From contig JBHGNT010000009.1 in assembly GCA_043228905.1 (NCBI GenBank), positions 13,330,001 through 13,394,000 on the forward strand: a DNA stretch of 64,000 nucleotides, in the 5' to 3' direction. A program made the translations under genes and the position numbers. Of this stretch, positions 10,343 to 17,923 are shown piece after piece. Below the pieces are notes generated by a model, which was not told the origin of the DNA, ran no database searches, and was given only the letters and a program-made list of their open reading frames with translations. Source of the stretch: Azolla caroliniana. Taxonomy: Eukaryota; Polypodiophyta. The stretch's first letter is position 1. Each line of letters starts with the position of its first letter.

Positions 10343-11287
10343 TCAAATTTGTAGGAAGTAAGGACGGGGGGGGGGGGGGGGGGGAGGGGCGTGATTAGGG
10401 TTAAACGAATATGGGAAGTGAGAGGGTATGTTTGAAATTGTCTGCAGGGATGGGGTGGGGAGGAGAGGAGGAGGAGGAGGGCCGAGAGGGAAAGACGGAA
10501 GGTCGTTCGTGCCATGGCTTGCATGATCTCCTGCACATCCGCCATGGGGATACACTTCTTGTCTTATGTTGGCACGTGTGCCGCTTCCATAAGATGTACG
10601 GCCTTCGCATTGGATGGACCTCCCGTATCGACCCGTAGGATAATTACCGCCACGGCTCATGTAGCCACCGTTATGGTGTGACAATCGTCCACCATCGCCG
10701 CACGTGTAGCCGCTATCGAAGTAAGATCTTCGCTCTCTGTTGTATCCTTCCAATTCAAATTCCGGCGAGGTATGGTGGTGATGTATAGGCTGCGAGTGTG
10801 GCTCGTGTGAGGCTGAAATATATTGGTTTGAATTTCGTTCGATGTGAGGATGTTGGACAGATGTCCTCGGTGGGTATGCCGCTTCCGCCGTGCATGAGGG
10901 AACCATGTGCCCTATATGGTTAGTTGGGTTGTAGATAGGATTAAAGAAAGGGCGATTAGGGTTATAAAGTAAGACTCGTGGGCCATAATGGTTTTGATGA
11001 GGACTTCTACTTACTTGATTATTTGTTATATTGCAGATGTATTGCGGGAGGAGGTTCCGGTGGTTCAATGATCGAGGATTTCTTTTTGCTGGAAAATTAG
11101 GGTTAGGGTTAGGGTTAGCAATAGGGTTAGATTTTTGAAAAGGATTAGGTTTTAGGTTCTTTGTAGAGGATTTTAGTTTGGGGTTGGGGTTAGTGTTAGA
11201 GTTAGCGTTAGCTTTAGGGTTAGGTTTTTGAATGGGATAATTTGTAGAGGATTTCTTTGGTTTTTCACTCCCAATGTAATTTGGAAT
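10343..11287 (-). CDS. Unidentified partial protein, low complexity (Asn/Pro, Gly/Tyr/His, Pro)
   Basis: An open frame runs on the minus strand from the edge of the I-3 LTR (11287) to 10343, about 314 codons with no stop. There is no start codon, because the 5' side is cut at I-3. The N-terminal third is rich in Lys, Asn and Pro and includes codons that spell CCTAAC repeats, read as NPNPNP. A middle block has Gly, Tyr, Arg and Ser patches such as YMSRGGNYPTGRYGR, preceded by a His run. The C-terminus is Pro-rich and overlaps a 19-bp G run. The composition would fit a nucleic-acid-binding ORF1 of a non-LTR or Penelope-type element, or a host RNA-binding protein. I recognise no domain. Confidence 0.35.
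   Translation of the reverse strand: MPNYIGSEKPKKSSTNYPIQKPNPKANANSNTNPNPKLKSSTKNLKPNPFQKSNPIANPNPNPNFPAKRNPRSLNHRNLLPQYICNITNNQVSRSPHQNHYGPRVLLYNPNRPFFNPIYNPTNHIGHMVPSCTAEAAYPPRTSVQHPHIERNSNQYISASHEPHSQPIHHHHTSPEFELEGYNRERRSYFDSGYTCGDGGRLSHHNGGYMSRGGNYPTGRYGRSIQCEGRTSYGSGTRANIRQEVYPHGGCAGDHASHGTNDLPSFPLGPPPPPLLPTPSLQTISNIPSHFPYSFNPNHAPPPPPPPRPYFLQI
10366..10384 (+). repeat. Poly(G) run of 19
   Basis: Nineteen consecutive G residues lie within a wider G-rich stretch (10110-10400) that could form G-quadruplex DNA. Copy number in such a run is often uncertain in assemblies. Confidence 0.85.
10561..10594 (+). other. Possible remnant of a hammerhead stem I
   Basis: GTCTTATGTTGGCA (10561-10574) is identical to 7477-7490, the 5' half of stem I of the hammerhead motif. 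CCATAAGA follows at 10587-10594, as in the 3' half. The catalytic core between them is absent and replaced by 12 unrelated bases. Confidence 0.3.
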
Positions 11288-11621
11288 TGTAGTAGAATAA
11301 TAGTAGAATTATTATTCGGAGGGACAGATCCGGTACAGTTGTACCGATCCGGATCCGGACCGATTCGGATGTCGGTTGCCTAAGCGCACCGATTGTAACC
11401 TTGCCGGATGCCTATAAAAGGATCCGATGAATTGTAAAGGGTTTGACGGAAGTAATACAAAAGTAATTATTGCGTGTTTATCTGTATCTTCGTATTGTTT
11501 ACCATCTGTGCTTAATTGTAATCATCTTACGCGTGTAACCTAGCATCCAATCCTTACCACTCCTTTGGAGAAGTGTCAGATAGACACCTGTGTTGAGGCT
11601 AGTCCGTCCAGGCAGACAACA
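11288..11621 (+). repeat. 5' LTR of I-3 (5'-truncated)
   Basis: It aligns with 20948-21245 of the 3' LTR apart from a few substitutions and a 25-bp insertion near 11327-11351 built around a near-palindrome (CGGTACAGTTGTACCG). A TATA box (TATAAAAG) lies at 11413-11420. It ends in CAACA at 11621. The TGTTGGCCGG start seen in the other family I LTRs is missing, so the left boundary is a break and not a true LTR end. Confidence 0.8.
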
Positions 11622-11627
11622 CTATTT

Positions 11628-11645
11628 TGGCAACCACGATTCCTG
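11628..11645 (+). other. Primer-binding site of I-3
   Basis: TGGCAACCACGATTCCTG starts six bases after the LTR end. The equivalent site of I-2 reads TGGCGACCACGATTCTTG. A tRNA ending in ...GGTTGCCA or ...GGTCGCCA would pair with them; I cannot name the tRNA. I-4 uses a different site (TGGCACGCTTGG). Confidence 0.65.
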
Positions 11646-11673
11646 CAAAGTGCAGAGGACAACCGGGGGATGG

Positions 11674-14600
11674 ATGTCTAGACCAAACGACGACCACATC
11701 ACTGAACGAGGGAGACAATACACCGAACGCGAGCAACGACGGGAAGCCCTACAGCAAGCCGTCGACGAGATCCGGCGGGATCGGTCATTCTCCAAAACTC
11801 TTCGGAGAGTCGCAGAAGAAGCACTGCAGTTCCGGGTTCTGCAAATCCCCGACGAAGGCAGTAGCATAACAAGCCTGCAAGAGGCGGAAACGATACTACA
11901 GACGCTCGCCGGGGGCGACGGGGACTCGGAAGCATTCGCAACACTTGAGGCGGAGTCGGAAAGCGACGGAAGCGTTGCGTCCCGGTATAAAAGCAGCCAC
12001 GACACACCAAACGACCGGGAGGAAGAGGGGTCGGAAGACTCAGTAACACTGGAGCCAGAGGAAGAAATAACCCTGGAATTCGGTGACTGGCAATCGCCGA
12101 GGGAGGCTGACCGGATACCGACAACAACCGCGAAGGAACCGAAGGAGCGGATACCGACAACACCCGCGAAGGAACCAAAGGAGCGGATACCGACAACACC
12201 CGCGGAGGAACCAAAGGACCGGATACCGGCAACACCCGCGGAGGAACTAAAGGTTCTCACACCAACGCCAACAGCGGACAGAGAGCGGAGGAAGCAGGAG
12301 AGTCAGTGGGACGACACGATGCCGTACCCATACCCAAAGTACCGGGATGAGGCCGACGCGGAGGCACACGTGTACGCATTCCTCCAAACATGGGAAGCCA
12401 ACCATGTCTCCCAAAGACTGACGGAGCCCGAAGCCGAACGATCCAAAGTCGCCGAATTCGGCATAACCTTAGAAGGACCGGCGGCCCGATGGCACGCAAA
12501 GCACTTACCGGGCAGCTTTGCCACATTCGATGCCTTGAAGGCCAGATTCCTCAGGCTCTTTCACAGACAAGTTGAGCAAAGGGAATTGGTCGGGCAGTTC
12601 TACACCACTCGGCAGGAAGAGAACGAGACTGTGCCACAATTCATCATTCGGTTTCAGACCCTGCACAGCCAACTTACGAGAGCACCACTCGAAGACGAAG
12701 CCAAAGCAGTCTTTTTGGCCGCGCTGAAAGAGCCACTTCGAACAATGTGCGGAGTCCTTGTTTTCCAAACCAGCACAATGGACCAAGTTATTGATCGGGT
12801 TTTAGAAATGGACAAGACTAGCCCCTTCTTGTGGATGGGGATGTTACACCGGGCACTCCCGAAGGAGGAAGACCTGAGGTTCCGACAGGCCTTACAATGC
12901 ACAACATGCCTAAATTCGGGCCACTCAATAGTAGACTGCACCCTGCGGACACAATGTATGATATGCAACTCTCGAGCCCATACAACGGACCGATGCGAAT
13001 ATAACCTGTTAAATCGGCAGGCAGCATCGGTTCGACACATAGAACCGCGCAATCAGAACCCGGACGAGGATCGTTTCCGGAGAGACAACCGCTACCAACG
13101 CGAACGTGGTAACAGATACGTTGATAGAAGACGCGATAACTATGACCGAGAGGAGAAACGCAGAGATAGCTACCCCCGGGACTGGTACGACCGAGACGAA
13201 TCCCCGGAATACGAACGACGCAGAGAAGAGAGGCGACAAGGGAACCGAAATTTCCGACGGAATCAGAAGCGTGGATTTTTTCGAAGAGAGGAACGTCGGG
13301 AGGCAGCGAGGAATGACAACCCGGTATCGGTACCGGATAACCGAAAAACCGAAGACGACCGCAGAAGCATACCCACCCTCCAAACCGGGGACAAAGGAGA
13401 AACGAGCAACAGTCACAAGGTGTACTGTTATTACTGCCGTAAGGAAGGCCACTATAGTAACCAATGCCCAAGCAAAACCAATGACAAGCAGCCGGAAGTC
13501 AACATGGTTACAACCGAAATAACAGAAGTACAGCAGGTCACAACCCGGTCAAAGGGAAAGACCGCCGAGTGGGAAGCCCAGGAGGCAATCAGAAAACAAG
13601 CGGCACAATGGATCAAGGAGGCCAATGAACAGAATGCGGCAGAAGTAAGAGACCAAAATATGCCAAAAGACGAAGAAATCATACAGCCAGGAGAAAACCC
13701 GACGTGGCAAGCGCTACAGGACTGTCAAATCGTGCTGCCGTTAGCAAGACTACTACAGTTGGTGCCACGGTTTACGGCAGACTTACAGGCATCCGTGAGC
13801 AAACCGAAACCGACGCCAACACCGGCATTCTTCTCCAATCCGGAGGAAGGACCCGCGGTGGTCGATACAAGTAGCCCGGTGATCACGGCAATCGTGAAAG
13901 GAAAAGAAATTGCTGGAACGATTATTGACGGAGGCTCCGGGGTAAATGTCATCAGCCGACAGACATGCGATAACCTGGGCATCCGGGAATGGGAACCATG
14001 CCCCTTCTGGTTACGCATGGCGGATACTAGCTCAGTCCGACCGACCGGGCTTATCCAGGATTTGGAAGTAACGATCGGAGGCCACGTATTCCGGATATCG
14101 GCCGTGGTGCTGCAGCTGAATGTACAAGGCGCGTACCCCCTACTGCTAGGACGACCATGGCTGCGAACGGCGCATATCAAGCAGAATTGGCAGAACATGA
14201 TCACATTCCGGCGAGGGAAAATAAAGGTACGAGTAACGACGCAACCACGGGTGATCACCAGTAAGGAAGCAACTCCATTGTATGCGGAAAGCATTAACAT
14301 GTTGGAGGGATTACCGGACGAGGAAGTCGAGCGGTACCTCGAGGAACACCCACGAATCGTCCCACTATTTGAGGTGGATATCACGGCAGCAGTAGAACCG
14401 TACATTACGACGCCGGATGAACCGGACCAAGCGGCGATTCGGGAACTGCGACAAGCGCAGGAATCCCTAGAGAGGGAAATGACGATATCCCAGAGGGTAA
14501 AAGCATCCCAACTAGAGGAGGTGGACCTCGACACAGCAGACAAGCCCCGACCGGTAAATGTTGCAAAGGAATTGCCGAAGGAAGAAAAGAAGGCAATGGT

Positions 14601-16392
14601 AGCATTATTAACAGACTTCAAGGATGTGTTCGCGTGGTCATACGAAGACATGCGAGGGCTGGACCCCCAGCTCTATCAGCACCAAATTCACCTAAGTACG
14701 GACGCGAAACCGATCGCTCAACGCAGGTACCGGATGAATCCGAATTATGCGGCGAAGGTGAAGGAGGAAATTGATAAGCTCCTCCGGGTCGGATTTATCC
14801 GACCGGTCAAGCAGGCAACCTGGCTGAGTCCGATAGTGGTGGTCCCGAAAAAGAACGGCAAAATCCGGGTATGCGTGGACTATCGCAAACTAAATGCCGC
14901 AACAGTGACCGATGCGTTTCCACTACCATTTATGGACGGGGTGTTAGATGCGGTAGCCGGCCACGAAGTTTACAGCTTCCTAGATGGATTTAGCGGCTAC
15001 AACCAAATACGAATGAACCCGGCCGACCAGGAGAAGACAACGTTCGTTACAGAATGGGGAGTGTTCGTCGCGGTCGTGATGATGTTCGGACTAAAAACGG
15101 CTCCAACGACCTTTCAAAGGATAATAATGGAAATTTTCGGGGAATATATCCCCGGTTTTATGCAGGTCTTCCTTGACGATTTCGCGGTCTATAGCCGGCA
15201 CGGAGAGCATCTCGATCACCTCCGGCTGTGCTTGGAGAAGTGCCGCGAGTACCGACCGAGCCTGAACCCGGCCAAGTGCGTCTTTGGAGTGGCAGGCGGC
15301 AACTTACTAGGGCACGTGGTGAGTAAGGAAGGAATCGCGGTAGATCCGGATAAAGTCAAGGCGATTCTCGAGGCACCAGCACCAAATAATGCAAAGGCTT
15401 TAAGCCGGTTCCTGGGCCAAATAAGGTGGCATAGCCGGATGATACGGCACCTCGCAGACTTCGCTACACCATTACATACCGACGTACACAGGGTACCCTT
15501 CCTATGGGCGGAGACGGAGGAGGAAGCCTACCAAGCGTTGAAGGTTATGCTGTCACAAGCTCCGGTGGTGCAACCGCCGGATTGGAGTAAAAGCTTTCAC
15601 GTCTTCGTCGACGCGTCGGACGTAGCAATCGGCAGCGTTCTGATGCAACTCACGGAGCCGAAATGGTACCGACCGATGTACTACGCAAGCGGGAAACTCT
15701 CAAAAGCCGAACGGAATTACTCTACGACGGAACGCGAGGCATTGGGAATGGTGTATAGTGTCACAAAGTACAGACACTATCTGCTCGGAAGGAAGTTCTC
15801 CTTCCATGTCGACCATTCGGCACTACTCTACCTGGTCTCGAAGGCATCCCTGACGGGAAAAATTGCACGATGGACACTGCTATTACAGGAATTTGAATTC
15901 GACATTTTCCACAGACCCGGGGCGCAGCATGTAGTAGCGGACTACCTAAGTAGACTCGAATCCAGAGAAGCAGGGGACGGCGTCCAGGATGAGTTCCCCG
16001 ATGCCGAGTTGTTCCGGATCACGACGAAACTGGCAACGGATGCAACGGTAGCCGATGAAGACACGTGGCTAACTGAGATGCATCAGTTCCTGAGCACCGG
16101 AGTTCCCCCGGAGAACATGGACCGCGATGAAAGGAAAAGGGTAGCAATAAGAAGCAGACATTTCTGCTTGGTTGGAGACACCCTCTATCACAAGGGGGCA
16201 GATGGCATATGGAGACGAGCAGTGCCAAGTGATGAGAAGGATTTAATCCTCAAGGAAGCCCACTGTGGAATTGCAGGCGGGCATTATGCCGGCGACGCAA
16301 CCGCTCGGAAAAAATGGCAGAGCGGACCGTGGTGGCCCACCACCCTAAAAGATGCCGTGAAGTATAGCAGAGAATGCGATTTGTGTCAATGA
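11674..16392 (+). CDS. I-3 Gag-protease-RT-RNase H polyprotein (1,572 codons)
   Basis: The start chosen is the ATG at 11674, just after the primer-binding site; a longer frame would begin inside the LTR. Residues 1-215 are acidic, with a repeated IPTT/IPAT..EEPKxR unit. A retrotransposon Gag core covers about 215-340. Two tandem CCHC knuckles begin at 409 and 428, an Arg/Asp/Glu-rich linker follows, and a third knuckle begins at 585. The aspartic protease has DGGSG with Asp at 752. Reverse transcriptase spans about 1030-1290 and has the catalytic FLDD at 1166-1169. RNase H starts near 1308, with its first Asp at 1313. The integrase zinc-binding region has His 1530 and 1537 and Cys 1568 and 1571. 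The frame ends at TGA (16390-16392), and the integrase core continues in the same frame. The TGA looks like a CGA-to-TGA change inside one ancestral Gag-Pol. Confidence 0.9.
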   Translation: MSRPNDDHITERGRQYTEREQRREALQQAVDEIRRDRSFSKTLRRVAEEALQFRVLQIPDEGSSITSLQEAETILQTLAGGDGDSEAFATLEAESESDGSVASRYKSSHDTPNDREEEGSEDSVTLEPEEEITLEFGDWQSPREADRIPTTTAKEPKERIPTTPAKEPKERIPTTPAEEPKDRIPATPAEELKVLTPTPTADRERRKQESQWDDTMPYPYPKYRDEADAEAHVYAFLQTWEANHVSQRLTEPEAERSKVAEFGITLEGPAARWHAKHLPGSFATFDALKARFLRLFHRQVEQRELVGQFYTTRQEENETVPQFIIRFQTLHSQLTRAPLEDEAKAVFLAALKEPLRTMCGVLVFQTSTMDQVIDRVLEMDKTSPFLWMGMLHRALPKEEDLRFRQALQCTTCLNSGHSIVDCTLRTQCMICNSRAHTTDRCEYNLLNRQAASVRHIEPRNQNPDEDRFRRDNRYQRERGNRYVDRRRDNYDREEKRRDSYPRDWYDRDESPEYERRREERRQGNRNFRRNQKRGFFRREERREAARNDNPVSVPDNRKTEDDRRSIPTLQTGDKGETSNSHKVYCYYCRKEGHYSNQCPSKTNDKQPEVNMVTTEITEVQQVTTRSKGKTAEWEAQEAIRKQAAQWIKEANEQNAAEVRDQNMPKDEEIIQPGENPTWQALQDCQIVLPLARLLQLVPRFTADLQASVSKPKPTPTPAFFSNPEEGPAVVDTSSPVITAIVKGKEIAGTIIDGGSGVNVISRQTCDNLGIREWEPCPFWLRMADTSSVRPTGLIQDLEVTIGGHVFRISAVVLQLNVQGAYPLLLGRPWLRTAHIKQNWQNMITFRRGKIKVRVTTQPRVITSKEATPLYAESINMLEGLPDEEVERYLEEHPRIVPLFEVDITAAVEPYITTPDEPDQAAIRELRQAQESLEREMTISQRVKASQLEEVDLDTADKPRPVNVAKELPKEEKKAMVALLTDFKDVFAWSYEDMRGLDPQLYQHQIHLSTDAKPIAQRRYRMNPNYAAKVKEEIDKLLRVGFIRPVKQATWLSPIVVVPKKNGKIRVCVDYRKLNAATVTDAFPLPFMDGVLDAVAGHEVYSFLDGFSGYNQIRMNPADQEKTTFVTEWGVFVAVVMMFGLKTAPTTFQRIIMEIFGEYIPGFMQVFLDDFAVYSRHGEHLDHLRLCLEKCREYRPSLNPAKCVFGVAGGNLLGHVVSKEGIAVDPDKVKAILEAPAPNNAKALSRFLGQIRWHSRMIRHLADFATPLHTDVHRVPFLWAETEEEAYQALKVMLSQAPVVQPPDWSKSFHVFVDASDVAIGSVLMQLTEPKWYRPMYYASGKLSKAERNYSTTEREALGMVYSVTKYRHYLLGRKFSFHVDHSALLYLVSKASLTGKIARWTLLLQEFEFDIFHRPGAQHVVADYLSRLESREAGDGVQDEFPDAELFRITTKLATDATVADEDTWLTEMHQFLSTGVPPENMDRDERKRVAIRSRHFCLVGDTLYHKGADGIWRRAVPSDEKDLILKEAHCGIAGGHYAGDATARKKWQSGPWWPTTLKDAVKYSRECDLCQ

Positions 16393-17514
16393 CTGGGCCA
16401 ACCCACGGAGCAGGCCCGGATGCCACACCACCCAGTCTTGCCTTTGGAACCGTTTCAAAAGTGGGGGTTGGACTTTGTCGGTCCCTTCAAGCCACCGGCA
16501 ATGCGAACCGGAAATTGGTATGTCATAGTGGCGACCGACTATTGCACCAAATGGGTAGAAGCAAAGGCCTTAAGGGACAACACGACCGCGTCCACGACAA
16601 AGTTCCTGTACGAGTGCATATGGTGCCGGTATGGATGCCCGATCGAGCTTATAAGTGACCAAGGAGGACATTTTCTCGGGCAGGTAGTAGAAAGCCTGAC
16701 GTCATTTTACGCGGTGGTACATAAAAGGAGTACTCCCTACTACCCTCAAGCCAATGGACTAGCGGAATCAACGAACAAAACTCTGCAGAACATCCTACGA
16801 AAAATTGTCAACGAGAACCAGACCGACTGGGATACGAAATTGCAAAGCGCGCTATGGGCGTACCGAACAACGTACAAAACCAGCATCCAGACAACCCCGT
16901 TCCGACTAGCATTCGGTTTAGAAGCGGTCATGCCAGTAGAGTTCCAGATCCCCAACTTACGGATTCAGGTAAAGGAGCGCTTAAGTGAGAACGAGTCCGA
17001 ACGAATCCGGCTGGCGACGTTGTTGGAATTAGAAGAAAACCGAATAGCCAGCTTACTACAACTCGAACTGGAGCAAAGGAGGAGAAAAGCTTTCGTGGAC
17101 CGACACCGGCGTGGCAACGAAAAGGAGTTCGAAGTCGGGAAACCAGTGCTACTATTCCAGACACGGATGGGGAACATGCCGGGAAAGTTGCGGTTTCGAT
17201 GGACCGGACCGTTCTGGATCACCAAGGAGTACAATGGGTCGTATCAACTCGGCACGTTGTCTGGAGATGTCATCGGCAAGTGGGCAAATGGGTTTCGGCT
17301 AAAGCCGTATAAGGGAAATATGCCAGCCAACCCGTTCAAGCAAAACCCGGAAATCCGGCAAGATGAGGAATCGACACCGACAGACGCTGCTGAAGATATT
17401 CGGACCGAGGAAGAACCGACACCGATACTGACAAAGACTATCCCAGAAAACCGACAGAAGGATCCGGTATCCACACGAACCGACCCGAACAAATCGGGGG
17501 GGACCAGAGAATGA
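16393..17514 (+). CDS. I-3 integrase core and C-terminal domain, same frame after a TGA
   Basis: This is the in-frame continuation of Gag-Pol. The catalytic triad is intact: Asp in VATDYCTKW (codon 16537), Asp in ISDQGGHF (16657) and Glu in NGLAESTNK (16765). A GPY/F-like module (RWTGPFWITKEY) follows in the C-terminal domain, then a Pro/Glu/Thr-rich tail. Without readthrough of the TGA at 16390 it has no obvious translation start until an ATG at 16420. All catalytic residues are kept, so the copy has lost function recently, if at all. The stop is at 17512-17514. Confidence 0.85.
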   Translation: MGQPTEQARMPHHPVLPLEPFQKWGLDFVGPFKPPAMRTGNWYVIVATDYCTKWVEAKALRDNTTASTTKFLYECIWCRYGCPIELISDQGGHFLGQVVESLTSFYAVVHKRSTPYYPQANGLAESTNKTLQNILRKIVNENQTDWDTKLQSALWAYRTTYKTSIQTTPFRLAFGLEAVMPVEFQIPNLRIQVKERLSENESERIRLATLLELEENRIASLLQLELEQRRRKAFVDRHRRGNEKEFEVGKPVLLFQTRMGNMPGKLRFRWTGPFWITKEYNGSYQLGTLSGDVIGKWANGFRLKPYKGNMPANPFKQNPEIRQDEESTPTDAAEDIRTEEEPTPILTKTIPENRQKDPVSTRTDPNKSGGTRE

Positions 17515-17923
17515 CGTGGTCCAAACAAAGAAAAAAAAAAAAAAAAAAAGACGTGGGCAAAATCGACGCGAATCATAGTAGTGATGGGGAGATCACAAGA
17601 GGTGGGAGCGCCACCATGCAACAAAGAGGCGCCATGCATTAAAGACGGACGTGCGCGTACTTGCTATTTAAAGCATGGAACGTGGGCACTCACACGCGGC
17701 AAACAAGAAAGGACATACTAATTATGGGGGGAGAGGAACATGCGTGGGAAACGAAAAAGGGGGCTCGAGGCAAAAGCCACTATATAAGACACAGGCCTGC
17801 GAAGGACTCACTTTTTACGAATTTTCCTACATATAGGCGCAGAAGCACAGAAGAGTGATCCGACGCACAGCGCACACACAGCCCGATCCCGAACAACAGA
17901 CAACAGAAGAAGAATTCGAAACA
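17515..17923 (+). promoter_or_regulatory. Spacer with candidate internal promoter for the aORF
   Basis: Between the pol stop and the aORF lie a 19-bp A run (17531-17549) and a candidate TATA box TATATAAG at 17781-17788, in the context CACTATATAAGACAC. It is 136 bp before the proposed aORF start at 17924. No splice acceptor stands out. The most economical reading is a separate mRNA for the aORF, made from this promoter. Confidence 0.45.

Noticed and set aside
11093-11230. Interstitial telomere repeats (TTAGGG-like)
   Set aside because: The tract has only about three clean units, and the rest varies. It is in frame with a longer open reading frame as NPNPNP codons, so it is better read as coding low complexity.
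16390-16392. Programmed readthrough or selenocysteine at the TGA in I-3 pol
   Set aside because: The context CAA-TGA-CTG is not a strong readthrough signal and no SECIS-like element is seen. A CGA-to-TGA change fits better, and I-4 has no comparable site because its integrase is missing.
17531-17549. Poly(A) tail of a retroposed gene
   Set aside because: It lies between pol and aORF of a full element, without target duplication or a processed gene upstream. It is better read as a microsatellite.
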